From Desulfosporosinus sp. (GTDB lineage: Bacteria > Bacillota > Desulfitobacteriia > Desulfitobacteriales > Desulfitobacteriaceae): a DNA stretch of 64,000 nt. Of this stretch, positions 24,596 through 32,963 are shown one piece after another. The number at the start of each line of letters is the position of its first letter. Position 1 is the first letter of the stretch. The stretch lies in contig DOPM01000029.1 in NCBI GenBank assembly GCA_003513495.1, positions 124,001 to 188,000 of the forward strand, given 5' to 3'. Made by a program: the position numbers and the translations under genes. The notes under the pieces are model-generated. The model searched no databases and was not told the origin of the DNA. It saw only the letters and a list, made by a program, of their open reading frames with translations.

Positions 24596-25081
24596 TCAAC
24601 CCTCTGAGCTTGTAGAAATGTTGCCTAGCTGTGCCCTGGTTACCGAAATTAAATCCTTGGGGCTTAAGAAGAGCTGAAGCCCTCGTAAACCAGCGCTTAC
24701 AGCGACCTTTTCTTGATTCATTATGGCTTGGTCGAAGAAGACTGGATAACTTTTCTTCATGCCAATGGGGGAAACACCACCCCGAATATAACCTGTTAGG
24801 GGTTGAACTTCCTTAAGGGAGACAATCTCTACTTTTTTATTTCCACTAAGTGAAGCCAATCCTTTAAGATGAAGTTCATGGTCTCCTTGGATACAAGCGA
24901 CAATTACCCCTGTTTTGTCGCCACGGGCAACTAATGTTTTATACACTTGTTCAATGGCTAAGTCAACTTTTTGAGCAACGGTTACAGCAGACAAATCTGA
25001 TTCATCAACAGGGTAATTCTTTAATTCATAGGGTATTCTAGCCTTATCTAGAATACGCGCTGCGTTTGTTTTTTGAGACAT
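24596..25081 (-). CDS. ybaK: Cys-tRNA(Pro)/(Cys) deacylase YbaK/EbsC
   Basis: Editing-domain protein of 161 residues that hydrolyses mischarged Cys-tRNA(Pro), and Cys-tRNA(Cys), in trans. It is a single INS-like (YbaK) domain: KTLVARGDKTGVIVACIQGDHELHLKGLA contains the conserved Lys (near 49), and GYIRGGVSPIGMKKSYPVFFD is the GXXXP substrate loop. Length and motifs are normal. It is transcribed alone, convergent to the NlpC/P60 gene, with a GGAGCAG ribosome site. Confidence 0.93.
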   Translation of the reverse strand: MSQKTNAARILDKARIPYELKNYPVDESDLSAVTVAQKVDLAIEQVYKTLVARGDKTGVIVACIQGDHELHLKGLASLSGNKKVEIVSLKEVQPLTGYIRGGVSPIGMKKSYPVFFDQAIMNQEKVAVSAGLRGLQLFLSPKDLISVTRAQLGNISTSSEG

Positions 25082-25309
25082 TTTTCTGCTCCTCCGAACG
25101 TGATAGATAGTATCAATGTTGGGCTCTTCATCGAAGATCTAGGTTCAACGGATCTAAATAGTTAATTTATGGGAGTTATATGTTGTATGTAGTTATTATC
25201 TTCTTTTCTTTTAAGAAAGATATCCCTATAATAGAAGTTATAACCTTGAAAGCTTGTCTATTGTCCGGCAAAGTTTTGAGGTTGTTTTGAGAGGGAGGTA
25301 AAAACAGCT

Positions 25310-26449
25310 TTGAAACATTTAAAGGTTCTGGTATTCTCCGCATCGTTTGGAAACGGACATTTGCGGGCGGCAGAAGCTGTTATAGAAGAGATACGTATTC
25401 AGGAACCATCTGCAGAAATTATCCACCTTGATTTTGGAGATTTCTTAAATAAACCGATTAACTCCATAATTAGAAATGTTTATGGAGAAATTATAAATCA
25501 TATCCCAAAACTCTGGGGGAGATTTTATTATAAAACATCCATGGTTCAGCCTCAATCCATCAGTCAACGTTTTTTAAATAAATTAGGAAGCACTAAATTT
25601 CTTAGTTATATTCAAGACCTTAAGCCTGATTTTATCGTCTGTACATATCCCACGGTTTCTTCAGTGTTAGCTCAATTAAGACAGGAAAAGGTTCTGCAGG
25701 TTCCTGTGATTACGATAATCACGGATTATACGGTCCATAGTCATTGGGTTCATCCGAATGTTGATCGTTATATTGTAGCTTGTACAGAGGTTAAGAATAG
25801 CTTATTGGCTTGGGGAATCGAGAGGACCCGTATTGATGTGACAGGGATACCGGTGAGCTTGAAATTTGAAAAAGTCCTAAATCGTGATTATATTCTTTCT
25901 AAACTTGGCCTGAAGGCTGATTTACCTACCTATTTAGTAATGGGGGGATCATACGGAGTTTTAAAAAGCGCAAATAGAATCTGCAAGAAACTTGCAGATT
26001 CTACAGTGCCAGTCCAGTCAATTATCGTGTGTGGAAAAAATCAAAAATTATATCATTCCTTAAAAGCTGTAATTACTCAGGCTCGTAACCCAATGATTAG
26101 GTTAAAGTATGTTCATAATGTTGAGGAATTGATGACGGTTTCCGATTTAATAATCACGAAAGCAGGAGGCTTAACAGTCTCTGAGGCCCTTACAAAGAAC
26201 TTGCCTCTACTTATCTACAAGCCGATACCCGGTCAAGAAGAGGAGAATGCGCATTTTGTGCATAATTTAGGTGCCGGAATTGTCGCTCACACTGAAGCGG
26301 AATTAAGTCAGCTTATTAACCACTTTTTAAGAAATCCTGAGGAGATTGAGACAATGCGAAGTAAAGCAGCTGGTGCCTTACCCGGCCGTTCTACTGAACG
26401 TGCAGTGGCGGGTATGCTTCAATTAGTTCGTGCAAGAAGGCTTGGTTAG
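25310..26449 (+). CDS. MGDG synthase/UgtP-like glycosyltransferase
   Basis: Membrane-associated GT28-type glycosyltransferase of 379 residues. The N-terminal MGDG-synthase domain opens with SASFGNGHLRAAEAV (about 10-24) and includes IITDYTVHSHWVHPNVDRYIV. The C-terminal UDP-sugar-binding domain has GGSYGVLK and the SDLIITKAGGLTVSEAL loop (near 284-300), then PIPGQEEENA. Relatives add glucose or galactose to diacylglycerol, producing glycolipids and lipoteichoic acid anchors. Sugar and acceptor cannot be fixed from sequence. The start is TTG with GAGAGGGAGGT upstream. Confidence 0.87.
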   Translation: MKHLKVLVFSASFGNGHLRAAEAVIEEIRIQEPSAEIIHLDFGDFLNKPINSIIRNVYGEIINHIPKLWGRFYYKTSMVQPQSISQRFLNKLGSTKFLSYIQDLKPDFIVCTYPTVSSVLAQLRQEKVLQVPVITIITDYTVHSHWVHPNVDRYIVACTEVKNSLLAWGIERTRIDVTGIPVSLKFEKVLNRDYILSKLGLKADLPTYLVMGGSYGVLKSANRICKKLADSTVPVQSIIVCGKNQKLYHSLKAVITQARNPMIRLKYVHNVEELMTVSDLIITKAGGLTVSEALTKNLPLLIYKPIPGQEEENAHFVHNLGAGIVAHTEAELSQLINHFLRNPEEIETMRSKAAGALPGRSTERAVAGMLQLVRARRLG

Positions 26450-26493
26450 CCTAGCCTTTAACCGCTTACCCCTGGTTTTGTTTTAAAGTGTTG

Positions 26494-27402
26494 CTAGAGT
26501 CCTCTCCAATAATCTGGGCGAAGCCGCTCCAGGGTTTGATTATCTATCACGCTATCTAGAGTCTGCAAAAGTGCATTTCGATCTTGAGGAAGAGTGGCCC
26601 TTAAGGGTAAGTAATTAGAGGCATGGTTGCTCCGAAAAACACAGTTTGATACCTTAAGTTCGCTGAGAAGAGTTCGAAGTTCACTTAAGGATTCGAAAGG
26701 GGTAAGAATCTGAAACGACCCATTTTTAATAGCCTTAGTCAAAGGAGCTTCAGGTTCTAACATTAAGGTTAGAGCCCCTAAGTATTCGGGGTCTATCTTA
26801 CTGATAACTTGGGCAGTATCAGTAGCATGCTCGTGTGAATGGGCTTTTCCTCCGAGGCCGATAATAACAGTGCAAGATAGAGTCAAGCCGCTGGACTTGA
26901 CCTTTTGTCCAGCTTCTATCATTTCCAGGGCAGTGACGCCTTTACAAACGGAGCTTAAAATTCCTTCATTGCCACTTTCAACTCCCAGATAAACAATTGT
27001 CAGCCCATGGGTCTTTAGCTCAGCTAACTCTTCTGGGCTCTTGGCAAGAATATCTTTGGGTCCTCCATAAATTCCTACGCGTTTAAGACGGGGAAACTTT
27101 TTATAAAGTTGATCAAGAATCTCAATTAACAAAGAGTTATCAACTGCGATGGCATCTCCATCTGCTAAAAAGATTCGTTCAGCATCCGAGTCCTGAGCTT
27201 GTGCTATAGCAATTATTTCATGAATTTCAGTGCGGGATTTAATCCGAAAGGATTTATCTTTATACATGGTGCAGAAAGTACAAGCGTTGTGCCGGCATCC
27301 TACAGTGATTTGTAAGATAATGCTTTTAGCCTCACTCGGGGGGCGAAAAATTTTCCCTTCATAAAACACTTTACCAACTCCCAACTGTTTAGGTTCATTC
27401 AA
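26494..27402 (-). CDS. Radical SAM protein of unknown substrate
   Basis: Cytosolic protein of 302 residues. The cluster motif is CRHNACTFC (CX4CX2C, near residue 36), followed by MYKDKSF; FLADGDAI and YLGVESGNEGIL are core elements with an Elp3/COG1032-like arrangement. There are no B12-binding or TRAM/SPASM domains. Many anaerobes carry it as a stand-alone gene, and its reaction is not known to me. It is transcribed alone on the minus strand, convergent with the glycosyltransferase gene. Confidence 0.82.
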   Translation of the reverse strand: MNEPKQLGVGKVFYEGKIFRPPSEAKSIILQITVGCRHNACTFCTMYKDKSFRIKSRTEIHEIIAIAQAQDSDAERIFLADGDAIAVDNSLLIEILDQLYKKFPRLKRVGIYGGPKDILAKSPEELAELKTHGLTIVYLGVESGNEGILSSVCKGVTALEMIEAGQKVKSSGLTLSCTVIIGLGGKAHSHEHATDTAQVISKIDPEYLGALTLMLEPEAPLTKAIKNGSFQILTPFESLSELRTLLSELKVSNCVFRSNHASNYLPLRATLPQDRNALLQTLDSVIDNQTLERLRPDYWRGL

Positions 27403-27561
27403 TCTTTGTTCTACAAGAAAGAAGTAAGTACCTGCCTGAAATTCTAAAAGTTTAATTATTAAATAGGGTGATAGGGGAAGGGTTTTTGACAGGAGATCCT
27501 AGACCCTGCCACCCTCTTAGTTTTTATTGGTGTGATAACTGTAAAAGTTTCAAACAAGATC

Positions 27562-27595
27562 TTGACAAGTGATCATAATGATCATATAATATGAT
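27562..27595 (+). promoter_or_regulatory. Consensus promoter overlapped by tandem dyad operators
   Basis: TTGACA (27562-27567), a 17-bp spacer and TATAAT (27585-27590) form a perfect consensus promoter. The spacer carries the dyad TGATCAT-A-ATGATCA (27570-27584), and a second dyad ATCATAT-A-ATATGAT (27581-27595) covers the -10 box. A repressor bound here would block polymerase. The adjacent DUF1836 regulator is the obvious candidate for autoregulation. Confidence 0.75.
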
Positions 27596-27696
27596 TATAA
27601 ATATTACATACATGGTTATATGCCTTAGAGTAAACAATAGAAACAATAAAATAAATATCCAAAAATATATTCACATTAACTTAAGCAGGTGTAATT

Positions 27697-28266
27697 ATGA
27701 GTTTGAAGCATTTACAAATGATTCGCAATGTAATAAACGAATTTGAACCTAAGCAAAAAGTGCTTCCTTATTTAGAGTTAGATTCTATGATGCTCGCCCA
27801 GGTTATTGAAGTGGCAAAACAGGTTAGTCAGAACGATATCAATCCCACCCACGTACAGAATTGGGTTCGACGTAAGTATTTGCCTCATCCCCAGAAAAAA
27901 AAATATAGCCATGAACAAGTAGCCAATATCCTTCTCATTAATGATTTGCGCGATATCCTATCTCTAGAAGAGGTTTCGCATTTGTTAGGGTATGTCAACG
28001 AAAGTTTTTTGGACACATCAGATGACCGAATTGATCCTGCTAAGCTTTATCGTTATTATAGTCAAATCTTCGATGAGTCTCAGATGAATTGGGAGAAATC
28101 CCTTCAAGAGCTTGAAAAGGAAATTGAAGAAACGCTTATTGACGATGAGATGGTCGAAGAGGATCGGGAAAAGGTTGCCAGTACCCTCGTTATTCTTAAT
28201 TTATTGGCAAAAGCCAATTTATATAAACAGGTTGCTAAGCGGTTTCTAAACCGTCTAGAGACTTAG
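27697..28266 (+). CDS. DUF1836 (MerR-like helix-turn-helix) regulator
   Basis: Predicted DNA-binding protein of 189 residues. Residues about 25-110 match DUF1836: MMLAQVIEVAKQV, THVQNWVRRKYLPHPQKKKYS and VANILLINDLRDILSLEEVSHLLGYV, which reads like a MerR-type winged helix with its wing RKYLPHP. The acidic C-terminal part (LEKEIEETLIDDEMVEEDREK) is helical and of unknown function. The strong upstream promoter with embedded dyads suggests autorepression. The nfeD gene begins 50 bp downstream and may share the transcript. Confidence 0.8.
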   Translation: MSLKHLQMIRNVINEFEPKQKVLPYLELDSMMLAQVIEVAKQVSQNDINPTHVQNWVRRKYLPHPQKKKYSHEQVANILLINDLRDILSLEEVSHLLGYVNESFLDTSDDRIDPAKLYRYYSQIFDESQMNWEKSLQELEKEIEETLIDDEMVEEDREKVASTLVILNLLAKANLYKQVAKRFLNRLET

Positions 28267-28316
28267 AAGTAAACTATAAAAGTAAGTTATACAGCTTAAG
28301 GAAGGAGGAGAGGGTA

Positions 28317-28823
28317 GTGTCGCAGGGTATTATCATCATGTTAATTCTGACAGGAATTGCTCTGTTGGCCATTGAAGTGTTCGTCATCCCCGGCTTTGGA
28401 GTGAGTGGAATTCTAGGGATGGCTTCCTTAGTGACCGGAATCTTTTTAGTAACAGATTCATTGTTAGAGGGGCTGATTTACACTGCCGGGTCGCTTATTG
28501 TTTTGAGTATTATCATTTATTTGAGTTTTCGTTTGCCCAGGACCCGAAGGCTATGGAAGAAGTTCTCTCTAAGCACTCGGCAAACCTCTGAGGAAGGATA
28601 TGTAGCACCTAAACCTCAATATGAGAAATATTTGGGGCAGGTAGGAATTTCTCTTACTCAATTACGCCCAGCCGGAACAGGTAATTTCGATGGCGTACAT
28701 TTAGATGTGGTTACGGAAGGAGGGTTTATTGGAATCGGGACCCCAATCAAAATTATTGGGGTTGAGGGAACCCGGATTATCGTTAGGGAAGAAAAAATAT
28801 TAGGAGGTGAAGCTCGGTCTTAA
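28317..28823 (+). CDS. NfeD-family membrane protein, short form
   Basis: Membrane protein of 168 residues with three to four hydrophobic segments (about 5-25, 30-48 and 52-70) and a C-terminal OB-fold domain (LGQVGISLTQLRPAGTGNFDGVHLDVVTEGGFIGIGTPIKI), which is the NfeD signature. It lacks the N-terminal ClpP-like protease part of long NfeD proteins. nfeD genes almost always accompany flotillin genes, as here (floA 12 bp downstream), and NfeD is thought to work with flotillin in membrane domains. GTG start with AAGGAGGAGAGGG. Confidence 0.92.
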   Translation: MSQGIIIMLILTGIALLAIEVFVIPGFGVSGILGMASLVTGIFLVTDSLLEGLIYTAGSLIVLSIIIYLSFRLPRTRRLWKKFSLSTRQTSEEGYVAPKPQYEKYLGQVGISLTQLRPAGTGNFDGVHLDVVTEGGFIGIGTPIKIIGVEGTRIIVREEKILGGEARS

Positions 28824-28835
28824 CCGAGTATTTCA

Positions 28836-29834
28836 ATGAATCCATTATTTGTAACGCTTGCTCTATTTTTCTTTGGTTTTGTATTCTTAAGTGTGCTTCT
28901 TACCTTTATTCCTGTAGGTCTATGGATATCAGCCTTGGCAGCAGGGGTTAATGTTGGGATCTTTACGTTAGTTGGTATGAGATTACGTCGAGTGGTTCCA
29001 TCGAAAATTGTAAATCCGCTGATTAAAGCGCATAAAGCTGGTTTGTCAATTACAACAAATCAACTTGAAGCCCACTATTTAGCGGGGGGAAATGTTGATA
29101 GAGTTGTCAATGCCTTAATTGCTGCGGAACGTGCGGCAATTCCGCTTCAGTTTGAACGCGCTGCGGCTATCGATCTAGCAGGTCGAGATGTCCTTGAAGC
29201 AGTTCAAATGTCGGTTAATCCAAAGGTTATTGAAACCCCCACGGTTTCTGCTGTGGCACAAAACGGAATTGAGCTAAAAGTAAGCGCTAAGGTAACAGTT
29301 CGGGCTAATATCGATCGACTTGTCGGTGGTGCTGGAGAAGAAACAATTATTGCCCGGGTTGGAGAAGGAATTGTAACTAGTATCGGTTCTTCTACATCAC
29401 ATAAAGACGTGTTAGAGAAACCAGATTCCATTTCTCGTACAGTGTTAGACAAAGGATTAGATGCGGGGACTGCCTTTGAAATTTTATCCATCGACATAGC
29501 CGACGTAGAAGTTGGGAAAAACATCGGGGCAGAGCTACAGATGGACCAAGCTGAAGCAGATAAGCGCATTGCTCAAGCTAAGGCAGAAGAGCGACGAGCC
29601 ATGGCCGTTGCTAAAGAGCAGGAAATGAGAGCCTCGGTTGAACAGATGCGGGCAAAGGTTGTTGAAGCGGAAGCAGAAGTTCCAAGAGCTATGGCTGAAG
29701 CCTTACGTGAGGGTAAACTGGGTGTTATGGATTATTACAATATGCAAAATATTATCTCGGACACCCAAATGAGGGAAAACATTGCCCAGACGGGTAAAAA
29801 AGAATCAGGCAGTGATGGCCAAACGAAGAAGTAG
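28836..29834 (+). CDS. floA: Flotillin-like protein FloA
   Basis: Membrane-associated SPFH protein of 332 residues that organises functional membrane microdomains. N-terminal membrane segments (about 4-50) are followed by the SPFH domain (about 90-230, with EEARGEE-type strands such as AGEETIIARVGEGIVTSIG). A coiled-coil tail (AEADKRIAQAKAEERRAMAVA) mediates oligomers. Length and sequence match B. subtilis FloA (YqfA). It forms an operon with nfeD and the following small membrane protein gene. Confidence 0.95.
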   Translation: MNPLFVTLALFFFGFVFLSVLLTFIPVGLWISALAAGVNVGIFTLVGMRLRRVVPSKIVNPLIKAHKAGLSITTNQLEAHYLAGGNVDRVVNALIAAERAAIPLQFERAAAIDLAGRDVLEAVQMSVNPKVIETPTVSAVAQNGIELKVSAKVTVRANIDRLVGGAGEETIIARVGEGIVTSIGSSTSHKDVLEKPDSISRTVLDKGLDAGTAFEILSIDIADVEVGKNIGAELQMDQAEADKRIAQAKAEERRAMAVAKEQEMRASVEQMRAKVVEAEAEVPRAMAEALREGKLGVMDYYNMQNIISDTQMRENIAQTGKKESGSDGQTKK

Positions 29835-29842
29835 GTGAGATC

Positions 29843-30361
29843 ATGTCTGTCTTCACAGTTGTAATTATCATTTGGGTTATTTACCAGTTGGGGATATCTC
29901 TTATTAAGAAGGGTAAGCAACAAGCACCGAGAAGATTCTCTGACCCACTTAATTTACCGGATCTCCGATCAATCAGAGAGACTTTGCAGGAAACTCCCCA
30001 AGGCTCATGGCGTGAACAAATTCAACAGGCATTGAATAGTTCGAGACAGGCAGAAGAGGCGGAACCCTTAAAGTCAATTCCTCAGAGGGGTTTTACGGAA
30101 GATTACCTGCAGAAGGAAGGGGCTCAAGGGACGGGAGTAAATCTAGGGGTTAACGAAGTTAATACCTACCGCAAAATGGATGAGGTAGAAGAATATCGTG
30201 ACTCCGAAGGAGATTTCAGTCAGAGGATTGCTGGAGCAGTGCAAGAAGATAACAAGTTCAAATTGGCTATGACAGAAAAAGAACTTGTTCGAGGAGTTGT
30301 TTGGGCAGAGATTCTAGGAAAACCAAGAGCCATGAGTCCTTTCAGAGGTCCACGCCACTAA
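29843..30361 (+). CDS. Membrane-anchored protein of the nfeD-floA operon, unknown function
   Basis: Protein of 172 residues: one N-terminal transmembrane helix (VFTVVIIIWVIYQLGISLI), a basic stretch KKGKQQAPRR, then a hydrophilic, probably disordered cytosolic region rich in Glu/Gln. The end is LVRGVVWAEILGKPRAMSPF, an FXXXX-W-EIL-PRA pattern resembling short C-terminal motifs of clostridial envelope proteins. It starts 8 bp after floA, so it should be co-translated. I recognise no named family; a FloA/NfeD partner is a guess from position. Confidence 0.75.
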   Translation: MSVFTVVIIIWVIYQLGISLIKKGKQQAPRRFSDPLNLPDLRSIRETLQETPQGSWREQIQQALNSSRQAEEAEPLKSIPQRGFTEDYLQKEGAQGTGVNLGVNEVNTYRKMDEVEEYRDSEGDFSQRIAGAVQEDNKFKLAMTEKELVRGVVWAEILGKPRAMSPFRGPRH

Positions 30362-30373
30362 AGGATAGTTTTG

Positions 30374-30412
30374 CGGATAAGCATATTTGTTAAATATGCT
30401 TATCCGTTTTTG
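30374..30412 (+). terminator. Rho-independent terminator of the nfeD-floA operon
   Basis: CGGATAAGCATATTT pairs perfectly with AAATATGCTTATCCG around GTT, then TTTTTG. Confidence 0.94.
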
Positions 30413-30555
30413 TCTGGGGTTGACTAAGTAATCGCCATGGGGTTTGTAGAACTCTGTGGCCTTTTTATTTTTTTCTGGACTTATTAGGGGAATGTTGGAT
30501 AATTTCTTAAAACTTTTGCCACACTAAAGACGATTAAACAAAGTGAGGTGAGGGT

Positions 30556-31248
30556 ATGAAAGTACACGCTAGACCTTGGGCGACTGTTATCGCCATCGGA
30601 TTATTACTCAGCATAGCTCTGTCTGGATTTGCTTATGCAGCATTAGGAGACCGTTTGCTAGGCAGAGGGAGTAAGGGGCCTGAAGTAACTGAGTTACAGA
30701 AAAGACTGGTCCAGTTGGGTTATGTCTTAGGCCCTGTCGATGGAAAGTTCGGATCAAAAACTGAGGCGGCGATTCGACGCTTTCAAAAGGAACACGGGCT
30801 TAGAGTAGATGGGTTGGCCGGAACACAAACCATCAAAGAGCTAAAACGTCTTACAGGGCAGAGTACAAATGCTTCAGGAAAGGCTGTTGGTTATAAAAAT
30901 ATCGACAAAAACCTACTAGCTCGCGCTGTGAATGCAGAGGCAAGGGGAGAACCCTACATTGGGCAAGTTGCTGTAGCTGCAGTTATCCTAAACCGGATTG
31001 CTGATCCGGCATTCCCCAAAACTGTTGCAGATATTGTCTATCAACCGAGAGCCTTTTCAAGTGTTGATGATGGGCAAATTAATCTACCTCCTTCAGCGTC
31101 CTCAATTCGTGCTGCCCAAGAAGCAATAAATGGTTCAGACCCCTCTGGTGGAGCAGTCTTCTTTTTTAATCCCGCGAAGACATCAAACAAATATATTTGG
31201 TCACGCCCACAGATTAAGCAAATCGGAAATCATATGTTTACGAAGTAG
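30556..31248 (+). CDS. sleB: Spore cortex-lytic enzyme SleB
   Basis: Exported lytic transglycosylase of 230 residues that degrades muramic-delta-lactam cortex during germination. The signal peptide (ATVIAIGLLLSIALSGFAYA) is followed by a PG_binding_1 domain (about 40-95, LQKRLVQLGYVLGPVDGKFG) and the Hydrolase_2/SleB catalytic domain (about 115-228), whose LLARAVNAEARGEPYIGQVAVAAV carries the conserved Glu. The partner ypeB follows after 9 bp, the usual forespore-expressed pair. GTGAGGTGAGGG precedes the ATG. Confidence 0.95.
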   Translation: MKVHARPWATVIAIGLLLSIALSGFAYAALGDRLLGRGSKGPEVTELQKRLVQLGYVLGPVDGKFGSKTEAAIRRFQKEHGLRVDGLAGTQTIKELKRLTGQSTNASGKAVGYKNIDKNLLARAVNAEARGEPYIGQVAVAAVILNRIADPAFPKTVADIVYQPRAFSSVDDGQINLPPSASSIRAAQEAINGSDPSGGAVFFFNPAKTSNKYIWSRPQIKQIGNHMFTK

Positions 31249-31257
31249 GGGGTAAGT

Positions 31258-32619
31258 ATGCACAGAAAATTTTGGATTGGCGCTTTGGCATTAGCCTTTT
31301 TAATCGCTCTGGGCTGGGGATGGAACGAATACCGTGTTGCAGGGGAATATCGTCTGTTAGCAGAAAACAATAATCGTAGGGCAATCAATGATTTTGCTAG
31401 CCATCTCGATCAATTGGAGACAGACATGGCCAAAGGGAATGTGGCTAATAACCCCGCCCAAAAAATTCTCTACTTAAGCCAAGTCTCAAGTAATAGCGAT
31501 GCGGCTCTTAAGGATTTTGCACAAATCCCGGCACAACAAACAGGACTTAGTTATGTCGGCCAATTTTTAACACAGTCTGGTGATTTTGCACGGACTTTAG
31601 CCCAGCGAATTGCTGGCGGAGGAACGATTTCTGCGGAAGAGGAAAAGACTCTTAGAGATATGCATGAACGTCTTATGCCGGTTAACCAGAAGGTTCAGGA
31701 ATTAATAGTTAGAATGGATACCGAGCAGTTAGTTTGGACAGACCCTGACCCAACCATTAGGGAACGGCTAGGCTTAGGAACCCAGGTTGCTGAAGCAGCA
31801 GCAGATGGGTCAGAAGCCCCTTCGAAATCGGTTCGTTCTGGACTAGACCAGTTGGATGCCAGTTTGCAAAAGCTTCCGCCATTTTCCTACTCTGGAGAGT
31901 ACGCTACACGTGTTGTTGCAAAGCCCTTAGGTCTTCCCAAAGGGAATGTAACACGAGACCAGTCCTTAGAAAGGGCTCGAAACTTCTTAAATAAAGTAGG
32001 CTATTCTAATGCAAATCCAGAATTTGGAGGGGAGTCTCAAGGTGAACTTGGTGGATATATATGGAAGTTCAAAGAAGCTTATTTGGAAGTGAGCCGTCAA
32101 GGCGGTGTTATCACTCTTTACCGTGATCAACGGGGAATGGAACCTAGGACACTGAGTATAGAAGAAGCCTCAGTAAAAGCTAAAGGGGTTTTAAAATCCT
32201 TAGGTTGGCAGTTGGTGATAACCTCAAGTGAAGAGTTCGGCTCATATGTTCAGTTTGATGCAGTTGTAGAAAAAGATGGGGTAAGGATTTACCCAGACAA
32301 AGTACGATTGATGATCGCTTTAGACAACGGTCAGCTGATCGGATTAGATTCAGTACCATATTACGCGTTTCATCACTCACGGACCTTCCCGGCAAAAATA
32401 TCAATGGATCAAGCTGTACGCAAGCTGCGCTCAGGTTTTCAAGTTCTAGAAAGTCGATTAGCAGTCATTGTTAAGGCCGGAAATCGAGAGGTTTATTGTT
32501 ATGAATTCCGTGGTCGATATCAGGGGGAAGAATATCTGGTATACTTAAATGCGGCAACAGGTGCTGAAGAAAAGATCCAACGAATTATTAAAACCCCACA
32601 GGGAGAGTACCTTAAGTAA
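31258..32619 (+). CDS. ypeB: Germination protein YpeB
   Basis: Spore inner-membrane-associated protein of 453 residues that stabilises and localises SleB in dormant spores. An N-terminal anchor (FWIGALALAFLIALGWGW) is followed by a helical YpeB domain and C-terminal PepSY-type repeats (about 235-300, 300-370 and 375-450), for example ARNFLNKVGYSNANPEFGGE. Length and order match Bacillus YpeB. Co-transcription with sleB is evident from the 9-bp gap, and sigma-G control is expected although I could not identify a clear promoter. Confidence 0.95.
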   Translation: MHRKFWIGALALAFLIALGWGWNEYRVAGEYRLLAENNNRRAINDFASHLDQLETDMAKGNVANNPAQKILYLSQVSSNSDAALKDFAQIPAQQTGLSYVGQFLTQSGDFARTLAQRIAGGGTISAEEEKTLRDMHERLMPVNQKVQELIVRMDTEQLVWTDPDPTIRERLGLGTQVAEAAADGSEAPSKSVRSGLDQLDASLQKLPPFSYSGEYATRVVAKPLGLPKGNVTRDQSLERARNFLNKVGYSNANPEFGGESQGELGGYIWKFKEAYLEVSRQGGVITLYRDQRGMEPRTLSIEEASVKAKGVLKSLGWQLVITSSEEFGSYVQFDAVVEKDGVRIYPDKVRLMIALDNGQLIGLDSVPYYAFHHSRTFPAKISMDQAVRKLRSGFQVLESRLAVIVKAGNREVYCYEFRGRYQGEEYLVYLNAATGAEEKIQRIIKTPQGEYLK

Positions 32620-32639
32620 TCCAGTGGTTTAAAAGATAA

Positions 32640-32668
32640 GCGAGAGGGGAATTTTCCCTCTCGCTCTT
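32640..32668 (+). terminator. Hairpin terminator after ypeB
   Basis: GCGAGAGGG pairs with CCCTCTCGC around GAATTTT, followed by TCTTG. The U-tract is poor. Confidence 0.65.
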
Positions 32669-32778
32669 GAATATGGTCTGAATTTATTCATTTAAAAAGG
32701 ATTTTACTAAATTAACTAGAATAGGCACATATGCACTTATAAGTTCATTTATTATATTCATTTATAAAAGCTAGAGGA

Positions 32779-32963
32779 AGTTTCTTAGCTGAGAGAGCAT
32801 GTGAGAGGAATCGCGTCAAGCGAATAGCGATGGATCACGATAGTCTCCGGTACGATAGTCTCCGGTGGAGAGTATCGCCGAAGCCGCGATCCCAAAAGGA
32901 CACTTACCGGCGGAGGATGTGCGAACGGGCTAAGAAACTGACTCCGCAGAAAGGAGCAGTCAA
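32779..32963 (+). ncRNA. Candidate structured leader RNA upstream of the ywiB-argS pair
   Basis: An 11-bp perfect long-range stem (AGTTTCTTAGC 32779-32789 with GCTAAGAAACT 32929-32939) encloses a GC-rich domain. Inside it GGAATCGCG (32807-32815) pairs with CGCGATCCC (32885-32893, one mismatch). ACGATAGTCTCCGGT is duplicated in tandem (32837-32866), and either copy can pair with GGAGAGTATCG. After the closing stem, TGACT-CC can pair with GG-AGTCA so as to trap the AAGGAG ribosome site of the next gene. I cannot match it to a riboswitch or T-box family I know. Confidence 0.6.

Noticed and set aside
26494..27402. Oxygen-independent coproporphyrinogen oxidase or MiaB
   Set aside because: The cluster motif is CX4CX2C and no HemN, UPF0004 or TRAM domain is visible.
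32779..32963. T-box or lysine riboswitch upstream of ywiB-argS
   Set aside because: The T-box AGGGTGGNACCGCG element is missing, and the lysine-aptamer junction blocks do not line up. Left as an unassigned structured RNA.
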